Assembly: GCA_039654915.1 (NCBI GenBank)
Contig: CM077593.1
Coordinates: 82,068,501-82,132,500 of the forward strand
DNA length: 64,000 nucleotides
Direction: 5' to 3'
From: Aquilaria yunnanensis
Taxonomy: Eukaryota > Streptophyta > Magnoliopsida > Malvales > Thymelaeaceae
Part shown: positions 33,773 through 43,420 of the stretch, piece after piece
Layout of the letters: every line of letters begins with the position of its first letter
How positions within the stretch are numbered: position 1 is the first letter of the stretch
The notes under the pieces: model-generated
What the model was told of the DNA's origin: nothing
Seen by the model: the letters and a program-made list of their open reading frames with translations, nothing else
Databases searched by the model: none
Program-made: the position numbers and the translations under genes

Positions 33773-34318
33773 ATGGACAAGAAAGCCCCCACCTCTGCTC
33801 CCCGCACTTTCCGCGGTGTCCGCCGCCGCAGCAGCGGCAAGTGGGTGTCCGAAATCCGGGAGCCCAGGAAGCCCAATAGGATCTGGCTGGGAACTTTCCC
33901 TAGCCCTGAAATGGCCGCCGTTGCCTATGACGTCGCCGCCCTGGCCTTGAAAGGTCAGGACATCGAGCTCAATTTCCCCAACTACGCGCCCTCCTTGCCT
34001 GTCCCCGCCTCTACCTCCCCTCGTGACATCCAGGCTGCGGCTTCCTCTGCAGCTGCTGCTCTGGGGGCTGCTAAGGATGCCTTCGTAGGGAACTATGAGA
34101 GGACTATTCACCAGCCAGAGAAGACGGTGGTGGCGGCGGTGGAGAATGAGCCGTCTGCGGTGGCTTTCTTGGATGAGGATATGATCTTTGATATGCCAAA
34201 TTTGCTGTCGAACATGGCGGAGGGGATGCTTGTTAGCCCTCCGCGGTTGGATCTTTTTGCGGACGATGATGCTGGTTTTGGTAACACAAACGACCAGAAC
34301 CTTTGGATATTCCCCTGA
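33773..34318 (+). CDS. AP2/ERF transcription factor, DREB subfamily (group III, A-4-like)
   Basis: Intact, intronless 181-residue protein and the only convincing host gene in the window. The AP2/ERF domain spans residues 13-70: [19 protein letters not shown], then [26 protein letters not shown] and ELNFP. Val25 and Glu30 occupy the positions (14 and 19 of the domain) diagnostic of DREB-type factors that bind DRE/CRT elements. After the domain comes SPRDIQAAA (residues 82-90), typical of group III members, and an Ala-rich helix. The acidic C-terminus (residues 133-166, [12 protein letters not shown] and [13 protein letters not shown]) resembles the activation region of ERF024-027/TINY-like proteins. 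The ATG at 33723 is in another frame; 33773 is the first in-frame start. It should act in the nucleus. The exact orthologue and trigger are unknown. Flanking DNA is entirely repetitive. Confidence 0.95.
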   Translation: MDKKAPTSAPRTFRGVRRRSSGKWVSEIREPRKPNRIWLGTFPSPEMAAVAYDVAALALKGQDIELNFPNYAPSLPVPASTSPRDIQAAASSAAAALGAAKDAFVGNYERTIHQPEKTVVAAVENEPSAVAFLDEDMIFDMPNLLSNMAEGMLVSPPRLDLFADDDAGFGNTNDQNLWIFP

Positions 34319-34732
34319 AAATAATACTTAATTAACCTGTACTATAAATAATATTTGAGTTGCAAACAGAAAAAAAACAAAAAAAAAGCTGAAGGGGGGA
34401 TGGAAATTAAGTGCATCTGTATATTAGCGTGGAATTGTACTGTATTCAGTGGCTGCCATGTTTTGCTCCACGATTTTCTAATGTTTTAATTGAGTTGCTT
34501 GGTTTGTGGACTTAGTTATCTAGGAGCTAGCTAGCTAGAAGCTTGATTTGTTTGAAATGACAATTTCCCGGACTATAAGTTTGTGTGTCGTTTTGTTGAA
34601 ATTTATCTGGACTTTTGTCTTCGTGGAAAAACATTTAAATTTGTCTTATGTATAGTAGCTACCTCAATTGTCTGCTCATAGATCGAACAGTAGAATTTTC
34701 GAAGAACCCTACTCCTCAACAAGTGTGTGCGT

Positions 34733-34768
34733 CTATATATACACACATACATACATATACACACACAC
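34733..34768. repeat. TA/CA microsatellite
   Basis: Alternating (TA)n and (CA)n/(CATA)n units in the ERF 3' flank. Confidence 0.85.
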
Positions 34769-35897
34769 TTCTAGTATTAATGTGTAGGGGAATAGAACAG
34801 TAGACGATCGCAATAATACCAGTATGAATATATGTATTGATGGCTTTTGTGAAGAATTTTATCGTTTTTGAAAAAAGCAATAATATTTTCAATATATATG
34901 AAGCCTCATTCTAATGAATCTTGTAGAGCCCATTTCACAATTTAATACTACAAATAACACTCACATATATACGCAAACATACGAAAACTCTTATATATAT
35001 GTACGTGTAGGGGATTACAATTCACAAACTATCTAACAAGTCCAACGTTAGAAAAGAAATGTATCTTTAACCGTTACATTAAACTTGGGTTAATTAAACA
35101 GTAGCAATAACATTTATTTTAAGAATTCCTTCACGATTAAATTTGACTAAATTCATAGGTGGACAGATATCCTATAAAATTTAGGGAGTCCTTCCGAACA
35201 CATTTCTTCTCTAATCATGTGTCGCATCAAAATTTGATTTCCTTAATTATGTAAATTTAATCACTTTTGGTGAAATTTTTTGTAGGCTTTCTGCTATTCG
35301 GCACATGCTTTGCTGCTCATTCAACATATAGACGCGGTAGGAAGGAAGGATATAATATCCAACCCCAAATTCGGTCAATGAGCTAATCATATATACTTGT
35401 TGACCAAAACCACTCAACTTGTTTCCTAATCTCTTTTTACCAAACATTAAATAGAGGATAAATTTAGTGGTTGGTCCCTAAACTATATCAATTGTAGGAA
35501 TTTTTTCCGAACAAAAAACTTGGACTTGGAAAGGTTGTTTAAGTATCGTTAGGAACAATCTGATACTACAAGAGAGAGAGCCTCTTGCCATGGAAGATTG
35601 CAAAAATAATAAATGAGGCAGAGACAAATTGCCGCAGAATTGTAGCTCGAACAAGGTTGAATTAATCAACGGTGATAACTACAATGATTTTCTTGTGGTT
35701 CAATTTGCTGCGATAGATAATTGTTGCAATTTCCTAGCATTTCGTGATAAATTATTTCGACGATAAAACCACCTCAAAGATTTGGGAAGGGATTTTTTGA
35801 GGTAAAATTTGTGACAACTTTGCTACAAAAACAATTGTATCAACAATATGTAGCAAAATTGTAGGAAAAACTGCTATAATCTTGTGTCATGAATTAA

Positions 35898-35986
35898 TCC
35901 CTAAAACCCTAAATCCTTAAACCTTAAAACACTAAATTCCTAAACCCTAAACCTTAAATCCTTAATCCCTAAAACATTAAACCCCA
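35898..35986. repeat. Degenerate interstitial telomere-like repeat
   Basis: About a dozen units of CCCTAAA and variants (cccTAAAAcc, ccTTAAAcc) in a row, matching the plant telomere repeat on the C-rich strand. It is an old or degenerate array, not a chromosome end. Confidence 0.65.
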
Positions 35987-37980
35987 ACTCTAACCGCGTA
36001 GCATTTTGATCCTTGCCGGTTTTTGTATTTGATGTTGCTTACTGCTATAATTTTACTTGTTGCTTGCTTATATTGCACTTGGCATGACTAAAATACTTTA
36101 GAGGTTTGAACCCTACTAATCAGATAGCAATGTATAGGTGGTTAAGAAGCACATGGTCTAGGGCAATGGCTTTCATTGTACTAGTACTCATATCTGAAGT
36201 ACCCTAGGGTCCAGTGAGTAGCAGATGTGCTAGGGTATCTATTCAGCTCTAGCCACCTATGACAAAAGACAAAGAATATGGTTAGGAGGACCCTAAGGGA
36301 GATTCCTTCAATGTTCAAGTTAGTAATCAAAACAATATTCAACCTAGGACCATGTGAAGAGATATTCCTTAATAAATAGCCGTATAATGGCCTAATGACC
36401 TTGTGCCTTGGATTTCAAGCCTCTGTAGACTGTTATGGGCCTTCATCATCAATTGGGCCATAGGCATGATAACCTGGTATCTTCGGGTCTAATCCAGATA
36501 ATGGGTATCAAGTACTTCTTAATGTTGTTTTATGATCTCCTCAAGAAGAAGACCAAATGATCATTCGTTCAATTAATGGATAGTTTAAAGAATATTTTAC
36601 AATATTTTCTAACTCAGAGATCAGTTTGCAACAGATAGTGTAGTTCAGAAACCACTTTTGTTTCAGCCGACGAATTTATACAACAAGTCGCGCGGCATCC
36701 CACACATCTCCTCTCAACTATATTCTGATGGAAACTTGCCGGCGTTATAAGCTCAAGCAACAACTGGCCGGCAACAGAGAAGAGGAGCACTAGAGGCTGT
36801 GGGAATAACAAAGAAGGAAATCCATCCTCATAATAAACCAGAGTCGCCCACCCCCTCGCCCCACCCTTTCGTTGCAGAAGTATGCCATTTTTTGTACAGC
36901 CACCATTGCCTCATCTCACGCTGAATCGCGCAAACTTGAGGTCGGCTTGGGTCGTACGTCTGGCCCTGCAAGGCCGCAGTTCGTCGCGGCATATGGAGAA
37001 GTAACACTGCCGTACATTTTACTGTCGCCCATAACTAGTAACGCAAAAAAAGGAATTTGTGTGACCCAGCAGAACAGAGCAGTTGTTGACCTGTCATTCT
37101 CAGCTCGTCAAGTGGCGTTGGGACAAGTTCAGTTCAACGGAAGATTGCGAGCTTAAGAATGTGATGATGGACGGCGACACTTCAACTCCCTGCCGGATCA
37201 TTGCATCCATCGTACAATTATCTGGATCGATACAAATTACTCCAACTGTCCGAATTTTGATGAAATATTTAAGTTTGATATGGTGATTAGGAAAAATGAA
37301 GAAGTTTCTGTGCCGTTTCCGCTTCTGTCATTTACTTTTTTTCACGTAAATAAAAAAATAAAAGTAAACACTGAAATAATAACTTGAAGTGTTATATGGT
37401 AAAGTAATTTACTAAATATGAAAATCTTTTAAAAATTTGTAATAATTTAAAATAATATGTTGCAAACAATTTGAGAAAGAAGAAAGGTACTTTTGAGGTT
37501 AATTTACAATGATCCACCAAGGTTCTGTAAAAATACAATTTGCTTCATTTTATCTAAAAAACCTACTTTTAAACTACCATTAATGACATCCAAAGAAAAA
37601 CAAATTATTTTATATTAAAAAGAAAAAAAATTGATAGTTTAGTTATCAGATAACTTTCAAAATATTTTAATTACTCTTTTCGTCTCGTAAAGGATGAACG
37701 TTTCTTTGGATATAAAGATTAAGTTGTATATAATTTATAATAATTTTTCAATTTTTCCCCTAAAATCAAAATTAAAAAATATTTCTTTTTACGTCTTATA
37801 TAGTGAGAGCTTAAATTATGATTAAAAAAATTCATTTTTAGGTTTTGTGTCGTGGTGAGAAATCAAGATTAACTAATAAAAGATTTCTTATTGGATTTTG
37901 TGTAGTAAGAGTTTAAATGATAGTAGTAAGTTAAATTTGATATTTTGGGAAGGATGAAGAATTTAAATTTACTAGAACAA

Positions 37981-38240
37981 ACTATAAGAAAAATGCAATG
38001 CAACGACTAAATGAAGCAACTAAATTTTAGTAGTTTAGACCATTCAATTGCTCCTTAATTTGTCCTTTGTTGGGCTCACAAGAGGAGCCATTGAATGTGT
38101 CAGTGGTTAGACATTCAGTTGTTCATCAGTCACTCAGAATAAAATATTTTTTACTTCAGTTGCTCCCAGTCACTTAATTCAAAAAAAAATTCTCCCACAG
38201 TTGCTCTTCAATCACCCTTAGTTTATTAAAAGCCCATTTA
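37981..38240. repeat. Left subterminal repeats of the large CACTA element
   Basis: Repeats of the type TTCAGTTGCTC, CAGTCACT and ATTCAGTTG occur several times on both strands. Matching motifs (AGTGACTGAA, GAGCAACT, TTCAGTTG) lie at 49150-49340. In En/Spm elements such repeats bind the TNPA-type protein. Confidence 0.55.
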
Positions 38241-38350
38241 GTTGCTTGTACAAGCTCAAATCACGCCTCTTTCTTCTTTCTCCATCATTTTTTCCTCGTC
38301 CTCTAGTTTCTCCTTCTCTGCTTCTACTTCTCTGTTTCCTCTGTTCTTTG

Positions 38351-38622
38351 GTGGGTCAAGCTCCATTGTCTTCACACTGTAATGTCCCCATCCACAGTTA
38401 TCAGTATCAAGGTAACTTATATTTGTATGTAAGGTTTTATTGCAAGTGGTAAATATGTTACTAGTAGTTTTGTGTACATATATTTAGTGGTTTAAGCTCC
38501 ACTATTTTCACATTACAACGTCCCCATCCACAGTTATCAGTATAGAGGCAACTTATATTTGTATGCAAGGTTTTATTGTAACTGGTAAATATGTTATTAG
38601 TAGTTTTATATACATTTGCATA
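38351..38622. repeat. 136-bp tandem duplication
   Basis: 'caagctcca.tgtcttcaca' near 38358 recurs near 38494, and the two units stay similar through 'ccccatccacagttatcagtat', 'ttatatttgtatg.aaggtt' and 'ttagtagtttt'. The offset is 136 bp with scattered substitutions. Confidence 0.85.
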
Positions 38623-39134
38623 TAGATAAACTGTAGAGTGCCTGTCAATAATTCTCAATATATTGAGAAATAATATGCATATAGGGTAACTGAATGGATT
38701 TACAGTTACTATATATACACCATATGTTTCTATTCATAAATCATTGATTGTTCAAGTTGGACATTTTATAAAATAAAGAATCTACTATGTACTTTACTGT
38801 TTGTGATTCATTCTAATAGTGAATAAATTTCAACTGTATCAAACCTCGTTCCTTAGGAAGTCGGATTTGAAATTTTTGTCTCAAATGAATGGTGTGTTCC
38901 AGGTAACTAAGGTGAGATGCTGTCAAAATTTATTCAGATTATTAAGATAAGTGACAAACTAAAAGTACTATCCAAATTTTTCATTTTTGAATAAGCTATG
39001 GTCATTCTCTGTAGGAAGTGATGATTAAGGTAAAGGTGTGCACTCATAATATATAAAATTTTATGAAATGAGAATTTAAAAGTTGTTGAGTTATAATGTT
39101 TGTTTTTCGTAATTAAATGTATGTAAATTTTAAT

Positions 39135-40615
39135 GAGTAAACTTTACTATAGGTCCCTTAACTTATTTTCTTATCCTATTTGAGTTACGTAACTCTATTT
39201 TGTCCTAGGGAACTGTTTTACTTTATATAGCACGTAATATTGGGGCCATTTCCGTCATTTGGGCTGTTAACTTTGATGGAATTTTGCTGAAAAATGACAG
39301 CTGTAGTTCCTAAATTTTCTTCATCTTACTCCTAGGATCCCAAAACTTATATATCTAGCACATTTATCAGCGTCTTTACCTCTTTTACTCCAAATCCTAC
39401 TGAATTCAATCAGAGATTCCAATCCAACACAAAAAATCAAGAAAATGAATCAACAAATGGAAAACTAATTCAAATACGGATCTAAGCATCCCGGCATACA
39501 CCAGATTTCAAGTTTTCAACCCGTGGAATACAATTTCGTGCCATTTTCTCTTTTTCTTTTTTTATTTTGTAAATTTTTCCTAACACTGGGATGATTTTTT
39601 TTTTCTGTTTCACCGTAAAATAATTAAAATAAAAATATAAAGGAGTAGGAAAAAAGGTCGGGAGAGAATAAAAAAGTCGAAGACTAAGAATAAGAAGATT
39701 GTGAAAACAAATTTTAACTACCGAGCGAACGACGAGAATATAATTCTTGGTTTCTGGATCAGATCAAACTACAACAAATTGAAGAAAAAAATTAACAAGA
39801 CTGAAACCAAAAAAATTGAAAAAAAAAAATTCTGAGACCCGCTGCTCCTGGGTCGCCGCGATGTTCCAGTAGGTCGGCCCATTGGAAGCTGAAGTCCCGC
39901 TGCTCACCCTCCGGTTTCTTCACCGTCGCTCACCCTCACTTAAGATAGCCAAGTCATGGGGGCAACCGACGCCCACTTGCCGGTTCTTCTTGAAATCAAT
40001 GCCCTGACTACGAACAAGCTCGATGGAGTCATCAAAGTAGGCTTCACAAGCGGCAGCGAAATCCCTAAGATAATAGGGAAATCTTCAACCGTATCAAATG
40101 AGATGGAACTCATAGTTGAGGTTATTGGCCCAAACGGATGACAAGAAGATTGTTATTCTTGTTGCGGTTTTGAATTTGCAAAATGATGAAAATGCATCTT
40201 TTTCAATTTTTCATCTTTTCCTAATTAAGTTCTTAATTTGATGTTAATAAAATTATTAAAATTTGAATTTTCAAAGAATATTCAGTTATAGAATTGGGTA
40301 GGTAAACGAAGAAATACAAATTGGTGCTTGGAGTGAGATGAAAATGGTGCTTGAGTTGTTAAATTCATAATAAGTTTTATGGTGTTAGTAGTAGAATGAA
40401 TAAAGTTTAGAATGCTAAGAGTATGATAAAGAAAATATAGAGACTGATGTTATCATTTTTCATCAAGATTATGTCAAAATTAACAGTGCAAATAACGGAA
40501 ATGATTCTAATAGGAAGAGCTATACAAGGAAAAGGAGCTCGCTAAGACAAAATAGAGTTATGTGACTCAGATAAGATAAAAAAATAAGTTAAGGGACTTA
40601 TGGTGGAGATTACTC
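39135..40615. mobile_element. Mutator-like element (non-autonomous), 1481 bp
   Basis: The terminal inverted repeats are about 75 bp long: the left end begins GAGTAAACTTTACTATAGG and the right end, reversed, GAGTAATCTCCACCATAAG, both continuing TCCCTTAACTTATTTT and later CTCTATTTTGT. An exact 10-bp target duplication, AAATTTTAAT, flanks it at 39125-39134 and 40616-40625; 9-11 bp is typical for Mutator. It sits in the large CACTA element, whose sequence resumes on both sides. It has no transposase. The interior 39838-40140 is markedly GC-richer than the rest and could be captured gene sequence. Short ORFs there (39956-40141 + and an overlapping minus frame) have no recognised domain. Confidence 0.85.
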
Positions 40616-41319
40616 AAATTTTAATTGAAGGAAATGTACAAGAGAATGGCAGCATGACATGAATTGGTATACAAACAATTAATGAAGGATGGATACAAGA
40701 GCCCAAATTTCATAGATGATGTAAAAAATTTTATAAGAATTATATGTAGTAGTGCGATTAAGCTGATAAAATGTCCATATTGGCGATACCGAAATAGACC
40801 TTATTGATAGCAAAATGAGGTTGGAATGCACTTGTATGAATATAGATTTATGGATAACTATTATGTTTGGTACTACCATGGTAAGTGATATAATATGCAA
40901 TTTTGTAATTTTGATATTGATTAAACATCAGATCCATCATCATCAAGAACATTTTTTTTATAGAGATAATGACTATAACAATATATCTAAGTATGAGCAA
41001 ATAGTTTCTAATTTGATTGGCCCAATTGGCATCAAAATAAAATAATTGAAACTTATAAAAATGATGATGATAATTAGGAAGTGAAAGTTGTTGGGGATAA
41101 TGAAGTCTATGAGTAAGAAAATGGTAATGATGGTGGTAATGTGTTTGATTTCACTAGATTTGGAAATGAATTGCCTAATCTAAATGTGGAGAAATTTTAG
41201 AAACTACTTAGTGATGCATCGATACCATTGTAGGATGGATGCGCCAAAGCCATAATTAATCTCAGTTGTTAAGTAAGAAAAATAAACATAATATGACTTC
41301 CACCATTAAAAAGAGGGCT

Positions 41320-41475
41320 TTTTCCAACTGCCATTTCCAACGGCAAGCCGTTGGAAACAAGACAGTTGGTAATCGATGCGTTGGAAGTTCAGTTTCCAAC
41401 AGCCAGGTGACAGCCGTTGGAAATTCCAACTGGTAACCGTTGGAAAATTAGCCGTTGGAAATTTCTAACAGCTGT
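41320..41475. repeat. Left palindromic subterminal repeats of the nested CACTA
   Basis: Repeated TTTCCAACNGC and GCNGTTGGAAA units, many pairing head to head (for example ccaacggcaagccgttgg at 41336-41353). Confidence 0.85.
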
Positions 41476-42107
41476 AATTATTATTTTTTTTCACATTTTT
41501 AACAATTTTTTCGACTGCTTAAGCCATTAGAGCCGTTGGAAATTATTTTTTTTAGTATTTTTTATTCCTATGCTATTTATTCTAATACTTTTTCTTAAAA
41601 ATATTATAGATTGTTTTTATATTTAAGTAGGAAAATAAAAAATATATTAAATTTATATTATGTATATATTACTTAATAATATTGTAGATTTTATAATATG
41701 ACAAAGAAATTATATCTTAAATTTACAAAACAAAAATCAAAAGCAAAAACTATGAATACGCAGAAAACTTTCAAAAATAGAAAAAATACATAAATAACAT
41801 AATTATAAAAATTACAAGAATTTAAAACTTCAGATCTACAAAATTACAAAAATACTAGAATTTAAAACTTCAGGTCTACAAAATTACAAAAATACAAAAA
41901 ATACAACCAGATCTACAAAACGGTCGCCGGTGAGGAACGGTGGACGGCTAAGAATAATGGGGTTTCAGATTTATGGGGAAAAGTGAAATCCAAGTGATAT
42001 TTGAGGGATAAGAAGCAGGAAATATCCAAGGCAAAGGATTTTTCGTGTTCTGTGGACAAAAGAAGGCGACTCGACTTCACACAGCACAGGAGCGGAGAGC
42101 GGTGAGG

Positions 42108-42312
42108 GCGGATCTGGTGCGACGGAGGGCGGACGGTTGGCGAGCAGCTTTGGTGCGCCGGAAAACGGACAGTCGGCGAGCAGATTTGTTGCGACGGAGA
42201 GAGGACGATTCGCGAGATCATCTGGTGCTACGAAGAGAGCGATGGACGACTGGATCTGGTGCGACGGAGAACGATGGTCGGCGGTCACATCAGGTACGAC
42301 GGAGAGAGCGAC
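42108..42312 (-). repeat. 36-bp minisatellite inside the nested CACTA
   Basis: About six degenerate units of 33-39 bp share the core 'atctggtgcgacggag' and 'gacggttggcgagca'. On the minus strand the main frame reads as a 12-residue repeat (SVAPDLLANRPL-like; for example FVAPDDLANRPL, SVATNLLADCPF, SGAPKLLANRPP). The flanking region to 42545 is GA-rich on the + strand. Confidence 0.75.
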
Positions 42313-42682
42313 GGAGGCGAGAGAAGGGAGATGAACCGCTGCGGACAGAGAGAACGACGGAGAGCAAAGAGCGCGACGGACAGCAGAGAGGAGAGCAGGC
42401 GAAGAGAGGAGAGAGAGCAGAGGGAGAGAAGGAGACGAAGAAAGAAGAGGTAGCAGACGAAGAGAGAAGAGGGAGAGCAGACGAAGAGAGAGAGAGAGGA
42501 AGAGAGAACAGAGATGAGAGGAGGGAGAGAGAACACAGAGAGTCACAGGGGAGGGGTAGTATTTATAGTTAGACCAGTTAGGATTGGGTTTGGGCTTTTT
42601 TGGCCCAATAAACCAATTCTTTTTGGGTTACGAAAAATTATATATATCAATATGGACATATATAAATATAAATATCAATATA

Positions 42683-42713
<31 letters not shown>

Positions 42714-43067
42714 TTTATGGCAAATGTTTCAAAATAATTATGATATTATGATACATTTTAACAAATAATATATTATATTATGATAAATTTTATATTATAC
42801 TAATATATTTTGATAAATACATATTATCACATACATATTTATAATTATGATATTATATATACAAAAATATTTTTATTTTTTCAGCTGCCTAGGCCGTTGG
42901 TAACATAAAATTTAAATATATGTCATAATATGTATTTATCATAATATAATATATTATATGTTAAAATGTATCATAATATATAATGTATCATACGTATCAT
43001 ATATATCATAATTAATTAATTATATATACATATATATCAAATATCATAATTATAAATATTATTATAA

Positions 43068-43420
43068 AAATTTTCCAACGACCTAGGCAGTTGGAAAAAA
43101 AATTTTCCAACCGCCTAGGCCGTTAGAAAATTTCATAAATTTCCAACGGCCTAAGTAATTGGAAAATAAAAAAAATTTCCAACTGCCTAGGCAGTTGGGC
43201 AAAAAATATTTTCCAATTGCCTAGGCTATTGGAAAAATATTTTCCAACGGTTTAGACCGTTGGAAATTGGTGCGTTGGAAATTTTTCAACCTTTCCAACG
43301 TCTAGGTCGTTGGAGATTTTTTTTTTTTAGGGACCAACTTTTTTTCACAGTTTCCAACGATCTAGAATGTTGGAAATTTCCAACAGCTTGGCCATTGGAA
43401 ATTGAGCCATTGGAAAAAGG
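43068..43420. repeat. Right palindromic subterminal repeats of the nested CACTA
   Basis: About eight imperfect palindromes, each a TTTCCAAC arm and a GTTGGAAA arm around a CCTAGG-type centre, in near-tandem array. Examples are at 43072-43098, 43104-43130 and 43179-43205. Confidence 0.85.

Larger units (their letters stand above)
34319..37979. other. Intergenic region, no recognisable gene
   Basis: It starts with the ERF 3' untranslated region (several AATAA-like signals in the first 60 bp) and is otherwise AT-rich. A patch at about 36650-37170 has higher GC and a 94-codon ORF (36872-37156), but I recognise no domain and it may be a fragment of an unannotated exon or repeat. 37300-37979 is AT-rich with nothing visible. 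Confidence 0.5.

Noticed and set aside
33656..34111. 151-codon minus-strand ORF over the ERF gene
   Set aside because: Shadow of the GC-rich AP2 coding sequence; the + strand has an unambiguous domain.
36872..37156. 94-codon + strand ORF in a GC-richer patch
   Set aside because: No recognisable domain, no promoter or splice signals that decide the case; left as intergenic.
41320..43420. CRISPR-like regularly spaced palindromes
   Set aside because: The units sit at both ends of an element with CACTA-type termini in plant DNA, spacers are short and AT-rich, and there are no cas genes; they are subterminal repeats.
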